From contig SLMR01000190.1 of assembly GCA_007133445.1 (NCBI GenBank), positions 1-7,202 of the forward strand: DNA of 7,202 nt, written 5' to 3'. The notes beneath the pieces were generated by a model, which was given only the letters and a program-made list of their open reading frames with translations, was not told the DNA's origin and ran no database searches. Positions 1 through 5,913 of this stretch are shown here, piece by piece. Both the position numbers and the translations under genes were made by a program. How positions within the stretch are numbered: the first letter of the stretch is position 1; each line of letters opens with the position of its first letter. This stretch comes from Aquisalimonas sp. (GTDB taxonomy: Bacteria > Pseudomonadota > Gammaproteobacteria > Nitrococcales > Aquisalimonadaceae).

Positions 1-375
1 CTCGAACTCATCTGGCGCCGGCACGAGCCCATGAAGGCGTACGATCTCCTGGACATGCTGCGCGCTGAACGTCGAAGCGCCGCGCCGCCCACGGTCTACC
101 GCGCCCTGGATTTCCTGCTGGAAGAGGGCCTGGTCCATCGCATCGAGTCCCTGAATGCCTACGTGGGGTGCGGTGATCCGGACCGGCCGCACGTCGGGCA
201 ATTCCTGATCTGCCAGCACTGCAACGCGGTCGCGGAACTCAATGATGGCGACGTCCACCAGGTTCTTACCGACAAGGCCGAGGCTCTGGGTTTCCAGGTG
301 CAATCCCAGACCATCGAGATCAACGGCTTGTGCCCCGCCTGCCAGGACCAGCGCCAGGTCCTGGATCAGCGTTGA
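1..375 (+). CDS. zur: Zinc uptake regulator Zur (Fur family), 5' end missing
   Basis: Fur-family zinc-responsive repressor, expected to bind operators of zinc-uptake genes when loaded with Zn(II). The reading frame is open to the left edge, so the true start lies outside. From memory of E. coli Zur, about 30 N-terminal residues are missing. Counting the first codon of the window as 1, residues 14-41 are the end of the winged-helix DNA-binding domain, including the hallmark PPTVYRALDFLLEEG. The structural zinc site is visible as two CxxC pairs, C71/C74 and C111/C114. Residues equivalent to the second, sensory site of E. coli Zur are also present: H46, C57 (in AYVGC), H64 and E79. These, and the YVxC motif, favour Zur over Fur. 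The protein ends ten residues after the last Cys and lacks the His-rich tail of E. coli Zur. The next gene starts 96 bp downstream. The ATG at 31 is internal to the helix-turn-helix and is not the start. Confidence 0.9.
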   Translation, partial: LELIWRRHEPMKAYDLLDMLRAERRSAAPPTVYRALDFLLEEGLVHRIESLNAYVGCGDPDRPHVGQFLICQHCNAVAELNDGDVHQVLTDKAEALGFQVQSQTIEINGLCPACQDQRQVLDQR

Positions 376-393
376 GCATGGCCTCGCGCGGCG

Positions 394-411
394 GCTGACC
401 GCACGGTCGGC
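394..411 (+). terminator. Hairpin after zur, possible weak terminator
   Basis: A seven-pair stem (GCTGACC with GGTCGGC, one G-T wobble) closes a four-base loop and begins 18 bases after the zur stop codon. Position and shape fit a transcript end, but no T-run follows it (TTGCCCC comes next), so it may only attenuate or do nothing. The rest of the 376-471 gap has no convincing promoter. Confidence 0.3.
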
Positions 412-455
412 TTGCCCCTGACCGCCATCCGTCATAAGGTTTCAGCTTCACCCAC

Positions 456-459
456 GGAG
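456..459 (+). promoter_or_regulatory. Probable ribosome binding site of tolC
   Basis: GGAG lies 12 bases before the ATG at 472, a slightly long but workable distance. It supports this ATG over an in-frame TTG at 412, which would add 20 residues in front of an otherwise normal signal peptide. Confidence 0.5.
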
Positions 460-471
460 AAGTGCCTCGTC

Positions 472-1893
472 ATGTCTGTATTCACCCGGCGGCTCGGTTT
501 CGCCCTCTGCGTCGGCGGCGCCTCCCTCGTTGCCAGCCCCCTTGCGCTTGCCAACGACACCATGGATCTCAGCGAAGCCTACCGCCTGGCGGTGGAGCAG
601 GATCCGCAGCTGCGCGCGGCCCAGGCCCGCCTGCGCGCCAGCGAGGAGCTGAGCACTCAGGCCCGGGCCCTGTTCCTCCCGGATATCAACGTCCAGGCCG
701 GCGCCGACCAGAACTGGGAAAATACGGAGATCGGCGATGCCGACCGCAACAGCGTGGATTACTGGAGCTGGTCCGCGGGCGTGGAACTGGTGCAGCCGCT
801 GTTCCGTCGGGAGAGCTTCGCCATCGCCGACCAGAACGAGATCCTCCAGGATCAGGCCGGCCTGCAGTACAGTCAGAGCCAGCAGGACATCCTTCTGCGC
901 GTGAGCCAGGCCTACTTCGACATGCTCCTGGCCCAGGACACGCTTGAATTCACGGAAGCGGAACTGGAAGCGGTGGAGACGGAGCTGCGCCGCGCCGAAC
1001 GCGCACTGGAGGTGGGCAGCGGTACCGTCACCGACCGCGACGAGGCCCAGGCCCGTTTCGACAGTGTCGAGGCTCAGCGCCTGCGCGCCCAGAACGACCT
1101 GCAGATCGCCCGGGAGAATCTGCGCAGCGTGATCGGCCGCCCTCCCGGTGAGCTGGCGGGGCTGCGGGACGACTTCACCGCCCAGCCACCATCACCCGAT
1201 TCCCCCGAGGTCTGGGCCGATCGTGCCGAGCGCAACAACCTGAACGTGCGCCTGTCGGAAGGCGAGTTCCAGCGCTCCCGGGCAGAGATCCGTCGCGTGG
1301 ACGCGGAGCGCACGCCGCGGGTGGATTTCGTGGCCAGCTACGGTCGCAACTACCAGAGTGACAGCCTCGGCTTTGCCCAACAGCAAGCCGGCATCGATGG
1401 CGAAATCGACAGCGAACAGACCCAGGTCGGCGTCAGCGTCTCCATGCCGCTCTACACCGGTGGCCGCATCTCCTCCCAGAGCCGGGAGGCCCAGGCCGAG
1501 CGCGACGCCTTCTTCGAGGAATCCATCGACGCCAAGCGCCAGGCCCGCCTGGAAGCGGAATCCGCCTACCTGAACCTGGTCTCCAACCTGCGCCAGATCA
1601 GCGCCCTGGAGCAGGCCCTGGCCTCCGTCCTCAGCACCGAGCGCTCCACCCGGCGCGGGCTGGAGGTAGGGCTGCGGACCACGCTGGACGTCCTCAATAT
1701 CCAGCGGGACCGCTTCGCCACCAAGCGCGACCTCTCCGAGGCGCGTTACAACTACCTGCTGAACTACCTGCAGTTGCAGGTGGCGGTGGGCTCCGGCCTG
1801 GACGCCTCCACCGTGGACGACGTCAACTTCTTCCTGGCCGGCGGCGACGACAACGGCGCGGACGACGCAGGCGACCTGGGCGACACGGACTAG
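472..1893 (+). CDS. tolC: TolC family outer-membrane efflux/secretion channel
   Basis: Outer-membrane channel component of tripartite efflux pumps or type I secretion systems. TolC-family trimers form an outer-membrane barrel plus a long periplasmic coiled-coil tunnel that docks to an inner-membrane pump through an adaptor. The 473-residue product starts with a clear signal peptide: positive residues R6-R7, a hydrophobic core, and a likely cut after A25-L26-A27. Two OEP repeats follow. The first opens with DLSEAYRLAVEQDPQLRAA and contains the QPLF strand motif; the second contains PLYTGG, the equivalent strand. Long Gln/Glu/Arg/Ala-rich helices separate them. Length is normal for the family (about 420-500). 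The tail is very acidic (Asp/Gly-rich, roughly the last 25 residues). No adaptor or pump gene is in the window, so the partner is unknown. The next gene begins four bases after the stop, implying one operon. Family assignment is firm; that it is the general TolC rather than a dedicated paralogue is not. Confidence 0.88.
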   Translation: MSVFTRRLGFALCVGGASLVASPLALANDTMDLSEAYRLAVEQDPQLRAAQARLRASEELSTQARALFLPDINVQAGADQNWENTEIGDADRNSVDYWSWSAGVELVQPLFRRESFAIADQNEILQDQAGLQYSQSQQDILLRVSQAYFDMLLAQDTLEFTEAELEAVETELRRAERALEVGSGTVTDRDEAQARFDSVEAQRLRAQNDLQIARENLRSVIGRPPGELAGLRDDFTAQPPSPDSPEVWADRAERNNLNVRLSEGEFQRSRAEIRRVDAERTPRVDFVASYGRNYQSDSLGFAQQQAGIDGEIDSEQTQVGVSVSMPLYTGGRISSQSREAQAERDAFFEESIDAKRQARLEAESAYLNLVSNLRQISALEQALASVLSTERSTRRGLEVGLRTTLDVLNIQRDRFATKRDLSEARYNYLLNYLQLQVAVGSGLDASTVDDVNFFLAGGDDNGADDAGDLGDTD

Positions 1894-1897
1894 CCGG

Positions 1898-2887
1898 ATG
1901 GGCGGCGCGCGGCCTTGCGGGCATGGCCCGGGGCACGTCGCCGCGGCAGCGCTCCTGATGGCCGCGGTGACGCTGGGTGGCTGCGCATCGTTCACCGCCA
2001 TGGACGCGGATCAGGCCTTCAGCGAACCGCCGGAGGCCGTCGAGCTCACCGACGTGCCCTATCACCCCCAGGAAGCCCTGCAGTGCGGTCCCGCCGCGCT
2101 GGCGGAGATGCTGGGCTGGAGTGGCCACGAGACCACGCCCGGCGCGCTGAAGGGAGACCTCTTCATCCCGGCACGGGAGGGCACGCTTCAGACCGAGATA
2201 CTCGCCCAGACCCGGGCGCGCAACCGCGTCGCCTATCAGATCCCCGGCAGCTTCGACGCCCTCCTGGAGGAGCTGCACGCCGGCCACCCGGTGATGGTCT
2301 TCCAGAACCTGGGGCTGGGCTGGGTGCCCGTCTGGCACTACGCAGTGCTGGTCGGTTACGAGCCGGAGGACGAGGTGTTCATCCTCCGCTCCGGCGAGCA
2401 TGAGCGCCACAAGAGCCCCCTGGACCGCTTCCGGCGCACCTGGGAACGGGCGGACCAGTGGGCCGTGGTGGTGATGCCGCCGGACCGTCTGCCCGCCACC
2501 GCCGAACCCACGGCATGGCTGCGCGCGGCGCTGGACCTGGAGACCACCGGCCGCACCGACGCCGCCGAGGTCGCCTATCGCACCGGCCTGGAGCGCTGGC
2601 CGGAACACGGCGGGCTGCACGTGGCGCTGGTGAACCTGCTGTACGGCCAGAACGATCACCGGGCTGCCGAAGCCGCGGCTCGGGACGGCCTGGAGCACGC
2701 TGAGTCGCGCCGCGACGTGCTGCGGAACAACCTCGCCACGCTCCTGCTGGAGCGCGGCGCCTGCAGTGAGGCGGAACGCTTGGCGCGGGAGGCCGCCGAG
2801 ACCACTGAGGGCCCCTTCGCGGAAGATTTCCGCCGGACCCTGGAGCGGGCCCGGCAACAGAAGACGGCGGGCACCGACTGCGACTGA
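1898..2887 (+). CDS. PA2778-like C39-family cysteine peptidase lipoprotein with TPR-like C-terminus
   Basis: Predicted 329-residue lipoprotein. Residues 14-29 form a hydrophobic signal ending in the lipobox LGGC, with C29 as the lipidated Cys; A30-S31 suits outer-membrane sorting. Residues 50-195 resemble a C39-like papain-fold peptidase: catalytic C63 in QCGPAALAEML, and H147 in VWHYAVLVGY. The usual third residue, an Asp or Asn after the His strand, is not obvious: ILRSG (162-166) stands there, a feature I recall from PA2778-type proteins. Residues 204-305 form about three TPR-like helical pairs, suggesting partner binding. Function of the PA2778 group is not established; a periplasmic processing peptidase is a reasonable inference. 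The ATG is four bases after the tolC stop with no good ribosome binding site, so translation is probably coupled to tolC. Later in-frame ATGs would destroy the signal peptide. Confidence 0.8.
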   Translation: MGGARPCGHGPGHVAAAALLMAAVTLGGCASFTAMDADQAFSEPPEAVELTDVPYHPQEALQCGPAALAEMLGWSGHETTPGALKGDLFIPAREGTLQTEILAQTRARNRVAYQIPGSFDALLEELHAGHPVMVFQNLGLGWVPVWHYAVLVGYEPEDEVFILRSGEHERHKSPLDRFRRTWERADQWAVVVMPPDRLPATAEPTAWLRAALDLETTGRTDAAEVAYRTGLERWPEHGGLHVALVNLLYGQNDHRAAEAAARDGLEHAESRRDVLRNNLATLLLERGACSEAERLAREAAETTEGPFAEDFRRTLERARQQKTAGTDCD

Positions 2888-2889
2888 GC

Positions 2890-2903
2890 CCGCCACCAGG
2901 CGG
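2890..2903 (+). terminator. Small GC-rich hairpin just after the lipoprotein gene
   Basis: CCGCC, loop ACCA, GGCGG: a perfect five-pair stem two bases after the stop codon. It lacks a T-run, and a promoter element starts two bases after it. It may weakly separate the tolC-lipoprotein unit from the next gene, but it is short enough to be chance in DNA this GC-rich. Confidence 0.22.
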
Positions 2904-2904
2904 C

Positions 2905-2913
2905 TGCTACACT
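2905..2913 (+). promoter_or_regulatory. Extended -10 promoter element for the DUF1244 gene
   Basis: TGCTACACT combines the TGn extension with TACACT, which matches the sigma-70 -10 consensus at four of six bases including the key first T, the A at position two and the last T. No good -35 is seen 17 bases upstream, as is common with extended -10 promoters. Transcription would start near 2920, leaving a leader of about 45 bases. Confidence 0.45.
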
Positions 2914-2953
2914 GCCCCGCCGACGCATGATCGAATGTCCTGCACGTAACCAT

Positions 2954-2958
2954 GGAGG
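2954..2958 (+). promoter_or_regulatory. Ribosome binding site deciding the DUF1244 start
   Basis: A strong GGAGG lies five bases before the ATG at 2964. The upstream in-frame ATG at 2952 overlaps this site, so it is unlikely to be the start, although it would add only four residues. Confidence 0.75.
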
Positions 2959-2963
2959 CTGCA

Positions 2964-3209
2964 ATGGACGAACAGACCCGCACCGAACTGGAAGCCGCGG
3001 CTTTCCGCCAGCTCGTCAGTCACCTGCGCGAACGCACCGACGTTCAGAACCTGGATCTCATGAACCTGGCCGGCTTCTGCCGCAACTGCCTCTCCAAGTG
3101 GTACCGGGCCGCCGCCGAGGAGCGCGGCGTGGACATGACCGACGAACAGGCCAAGGAGATCGTCTACGGCATGCCGTACAGCGAGTGGAAGGAGAAGTAC
3201 CAGAAGTAG
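2964..3209 (+). CDS. DUF1244 family small protein with a CxxC motif
   Basis: 81-residue cytoplasmic protein matching the DUF1244 family, which is widespread in Proteobacteria and has no assigned function. The conserved family core is visible: AAFRQLVSHLRERTDVQN, then GFCRNCLSKWY with C39 and C42, and EIVYGMPYSEWKEKYQ near the C-terminus. It looks wholly helical and has no signal peptide or membrane segment. The two Cys, three residues apart within a conserved hydrophobic helix, could bind a metal or form a disulfide, but a two-Cys motif alone does not show this. It has its own promoter-like element upstream and a strong ribosome binding site, so it may be transcribed independently of the tolC unit. 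Its length is close to the family norm, and nothing suggests truncation. Family assignment is confident; the role is unknown. Confidence 0.88.
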   Translation: MDEQTRTELEAAAFRQLVSHLRERTDVQNLDLMNLAGFCRNCLSKWYRAAAEERGVDMTDEQAKEIVYGMPYSEWKEKYQK

Positions 3210-3244
3210 CCGGCATCGACGGATGCGGGCATGCGGCGCCCACC

Positions 3245-3267
3245 GCAATGATATAAAATAACGATTT
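3245..3267 (+). promoter_or_regulatory. Candidate Zur operator overlapping the promoter of the fused transporter gene
   Basis: The core GATATAAAATAAC (3250-3262) matches the gammaproteobacterial Zur-box core GTTATAnTATAAC, as I recall it, at 10 of 12 defined bases. Over the longer 23-base consensus I count 16 of 22, with the flanking AATG also matching on the left. It is an isolated AT-rich island in GC-rich DNA and overlaps the -10 element, which suits a repressor. Against it: the dyad symmetry is imperfect (two mismatched pairs in the core), and an AT-rich -10 region alone would create part of the resemblance. The zur gene lies 2.9 kb upstream. Confidence 0.4.
3249..3257 (+). promoter_or_regulatory. 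Extended -10 promoter of the fused transporter/aminopropyltransferase-like gene
   Basis: TGATATAAA has the full TGn extension and TATAAA (five of six bases of the -10 consensus). There is no recognisable -35 at the usual spacing. Start of transcription is expected near 3264, giving a leader of only about 28 bases. The leader has no Shine-Dalgarno-like sequence before the ATG at 3292. Confidence 0.6.
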
Positions 3268-3291
3268 CCCCGCGACCGCTCTGATCCCTAC

Positions 3292-5892
3292 ATGCCCCGT
3301 CTTGCCATCGCTGCCACCGCCGGCCTGTTTCTGCTTTCCGGGTTCGCCGCCCTGGTGTATCAGGTGCTGTGGGTCCGCGAACTCGGCCTGCTGTTCGGTA
3401 ACACCGCCCAGGCCGCGGCGCTGGCCATTGCCATCTTCTTTGCCGGTCTCGCCGCCGGCGGCTGGGTATGGGGGCGCGCCGCCCCCCGGGTGCGCTCGCC
3501 CCTGAGAGCGTTCGGCCTGCTGGAGATCGGCGTCGCCGCCACCGCCCTCGGCCACTTCTTCCTGCTGGATCTCTACCATGCCATCTACCCGGCGCTGTTC
3601 ACGGCTGCGGACGGGACCGACTGGGCCGTCACCGCGCTGCGGGCGGGGCTGGGTGCGCTGGTTCTGTTCCCGCCCGCCTTTCTCATGGGCGGCACCCTGC
3701 CCATGATGGGCCAGCACCTGGTCCGCCTCACGGGCCGGCTGGCCACCACCGGCACCGCGGTCTATGCCCTCAACACCTTCGGCTCGGCCCTGGGCGCGCT
3801 GGCCGCTGGCTTCCTGCTGCCGCCGCTGCTCGGGTTCAGCGGCGCCTACGCCCTCGCCATCGGCATCGACCTGGCCGTGGGCATCGCCGCGGTGACCATG
3901 GCCGCCTATGCCATCGGACACACCCGGCGTGGCTCGGGCCAGAAGGAACGCCAGCGGCGGCGCAGCCGGTCCGCCCGCACTGCTGCCCCGGACAACGCGG
4001 TCGAGACACCCGCACCTGCGATCGCGGCGCTGCCGTACAGGCTGATCCTGCTGGTGGCCTTCGTCTCCGGCATGGCCACCCTGGGCGTCGAAGTCCTCTG
4101 GACGCGGCTGTTCTCGCAGGTGCTGCAGAACTCGGTGTACACCTACGCGGTCGTGCTGGTGGCCTTCCTGCTGGCACTGTCACTGGGCTCACTGGCGGCA
4201 AACGCCCTGGCGCGGCTCCTGCGCCCGTCACCCCGGCATCTGCTGCTGGGCATCCTGGCGGCCTCGGCCGTGGTCACCGCCGCGTCCCCCTGGGCCTTCC
4301 ATGCCGTGACCGGTGGTCTCGCCTACGTGGGCGCCGGCGCATCGTGGTTCCAGTACCTGGCGGCCGTGTCCACGGTGGCGCTGCTGATCATGGTGCTGCC
4401 CGGTATCCTGCTTGGCATCACGCTGCCATACCTACTGCGCCTGGCCGAAGGGGCGAACCCCGAACCGGGCGAGATCCTGGGGCGCCTGGTGGCGGCCAAC
4501 ACCTCCGGCGCCATACTCGGTTCCCTGGCCGCCGGTTTCCTGCTGCTCCCCTGGCTCGGCGTCAGCGGCAGCCTGCTCGCGCTGGCGGCACTCTACCCGG
4601 CGCTGATGGTGCCGGTGCTGCTGCGGGAACCGCTCCCTCTGCCGCGGCGACTCGCCTGGGCGGCGCCCGCCGCGGCAGCGGCCGTGGCACTGCTGATGGT
4701 ACGCATCGACGGTCCGGCAGCCACGCGGGTCAACACCGACGCCGGCGAGGAGCTGTTGGAGCTGATCGAGGGCACCCACTCCACCGCCGCGGTGATCGAG
4801 CGCGGGCCACACCGGCTGATCCGCGTGAACAACTTCTACACCCTGGGCGGCACCGGGGCGCTGGAATCCGAACGCAATCAGACACTCATTCCCATGCTCA
4901 CCCATCCCGAACCGCGCCGGGTGTTCTATCTCGGCATGGGGACGGGCATCACAGCGGGCACGTCGCTGCTGTTCCCGGTGGAGCGGGTAGATGTCTGCGA
5001 GCTGCTGCCGGAAGTGGTGGAACTGGCGGAGCGCCACTTCCGGCCCTGGACGGAAGGCCTGTTCGACGACGAGCGGGTGACCATCCGCGCCGAAGACGGA
5101 CAGCATTGCCTGCGCCATGCCGACACCCGGTACGACCTGATCATCAGCGACCTGTTCACCCCCTGGAAGGCAGGCACGGGCAACCTCTACACCCTGGAGC
5201 ACTACCGCACCGGGCGGGAGCGCCTCGCGGACGACGGCCTGTTCGTCCAGTGGCTGCCGCTCTACCAGCTCACGGAGAAGGAGCTCGCCGCCATCGCCCG
5301 CACCATGCAGGCGGTGTTTCCGCAGGTGGTGATGTGGCGGGGGGATCTCTTCGCCGATGGCTCCATCGTGGCCCTGGTGGGCACCGAGGACGGCGTCAGC
5401 GTCGACCCGGACGCCCTCGTGGGCCACGGCCGCGCGCTGGCGGACAACCCGGCCCTGCCGGAGGACCTGCTGCGCGCCGTCAGCCTGCGCTTCTACGCCG
5501 GCAACGTCAGCGCCAGCGGCCTGTTCGACGAGGCACCGCTGAACACCCACGACCAGCCGGTGGTGGAGTACTCGGCGCCCAGAAGCCAGCGCCGGGTGCA
5601 GGCCGGCGAGGACACCTGGGTGACCGGTTCGCAGCTCGGCCTGCTCTACCGGGAACTCCTGCAGCGGACGCCACCGGAGCAGGACCCGTACCTGACGCCA
5701 TTGCGGGACGAGGATCACGACTTCGTACGGGCCGGGCAGCACTACTACTTCTACAACGTGCTGCGGTTCAACGAACGCCACGACCTGGCCCAACGGCAGC
5801 TGCAGCAGTTCCTGGCGCTGACGCCCTTCGATCAGCCACCGCCGGATCCGGACAGCCCGGAGACCCGCTCACGCTGGGAAGAGGGCCGGTAA
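3292..5892 (+). CDS. Fused MFS-like membrane protein / spermidine synthase-like enzyme
   Basis: 866-residue inner-membrane protein. Residues 1-472 hold about a dozen hydrophobic helices in two similar halves (about 5-208 and 250-470), joined by a basic, probably cytoplasmic linker (210-245) rich in Arg. Residues 475-765 are a spermidine-synthase-type Rossmann domain: nucleotide-binding LGMGTG (547-552), acidic E570 after the second strand, E601-D602-G603, the catalytic-type loop SDLFTP (619-624) and NLYTLEHY (631-638). The conserved family end NTHDQPVVEY (751-760) follows, then a helical tail. Spermidine synthases transfer aminopropyl from decarboxylated SAM to putrescine; here the two Asp that hold the acceptor are replaced by T551 and T623, so substrate and even reaction are uncertain. 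The fused architecture is known in many bacteria, with transport function unproven. The ATG at 3292 lacks a ribosome binding site. It converges with the permease gene, 21 bp between stops. Confidence 0.85.
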   Translation: MPRLAIAATAGLFLLSGFAALVYQVLWVRELGLLFGNTAQAAALAIAIFFAGLAAGGWVWGRAAPRVRSPLRAFGLLEIGVAATALGHFFLLDLYHAIYPALFTAADGTDWAVTALRAGLGALVLFPPAFLMGGTLPMMGQHLVRLTGRLATTGTAVYALNTFGSALGALAAGFLLPPLLGFSGAYALAIGIDLAVGIAAVTMAAYAIGHTRRGSGQKERQRRRSRSARTAAPDNAVETPAPAIAALPYRLILLVAFVSGMATLGVEVLWTRLFSQVLQNSVYTYAVVLVAFLLALSLGSLAANALARLLRPSPRHLLLGILAASAVVTAASPWAFHAVTGGLAYVGAGASWFQYLAAVSTVALLIMVLPGILLGITLPYLLRLAEGANPEPGEILGRLVAANTSGAILGSLAAGFLLLPWLGVSGSLLALAALYPALMVPVLLREPLPLPRRLAWAAPAAAAAVALLMVRIDGPAATRVNTDAGEELLELIEGTHSTAAVIERGPHRLIRVNNFYTLGGTGALESERNQTLIPMLTHPEPRRVFYLGMGTGITAGTSLLFPVERVDVCELLPEVVELAERHFRPWTEGLFDDERVTIRAEDGQHCLRHADTRYDLIISDLFTPWKAGTGNLYTLEHYRTGRERLADDGLFVQWLPLYQLTEKELAAIARTMQAVFPQVVMWRGDLFADGSIVALVGTEDGVSVDPDALVGHGRALADNPALPEDLLRAVSLRFYAGNVSASGLFDEAPLNTHDQPVVEYSAPRSQRRVQAGEDTWVTGSQLGLLYRELLQRTPPEQDPYLTPLRDEDHDFVRAGQHYYFYNVLRFNERHDLAQRQLQQFLALTPFDQPPPDPDSPETRSRWEEGR

Positions 5893-5912
5893 CCGGCGGG
5901 CCCGACGCCCTC
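5881..5912. terminator. Inverted repeat at the convergent gene junction, possible two-way terminator
   Basis: GAGGGC (5881-5886) pairs with GCCCTC (5907-5912), enclosing a smaller GCCGG-TAA-CCGGC palindrome (5885-5897) centred on the stop codon of the plus-strand gene. The two stems overlap by two bases and are alternatives. Being symmetric, they could act for both converging genes. Neither strand has a T-run, so intrinsic termination is doubtful. Confidence 0.35.
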
Positions 5913-5913
5913 G

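Noticed and set aside
412..440. Possible sigma-70 promoter before tolC (TTGCCC and CATAAG or TAAGGT)
   Set aside because: With 15- or 17-base spacing the -10 matches only four or three of six bases; too weak to list. tolC may be read through from zur.
412..471. Upstream TTG start for tolC
   Set aside because: It would put 20 residues before a standard signal peptide and has no ribosome binding site; the ATG at 472 has GGAG upstream.
1192..2983. Long minus-strand open frames (1192-2001 and 1823-2983) opposite tolC and the lipoprotein gene
   Set aside because: Same antisense low-complexity composition, and the plus-strand genes there have clear signal peptides and family motifs.
3210..3230. 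Stem GCATC/GATGC after the DUF1244 stop as a terminator
   Set aside because: Only five continuous pairs, an adjacent G-G mismatch and no T-run; not distinguishable from chance.
3058..3921. A 287-codon minus-strand open frame across DUF1244, the promoter region and the start of the fused gene
   Set aside because: Translation is repetitive Gly/Gln/Glu/Arg-rich shadow, and it would cover the DUF1244 gene and a strong promoter.
4432..5793. A 453-codon open frame on the minus strand opposite the fused gene
   Set aside because: Antisense shadow rich in Val, Gln, His and Arg with no recognisable family; stop codons are rare antisense to GC-rich genes.
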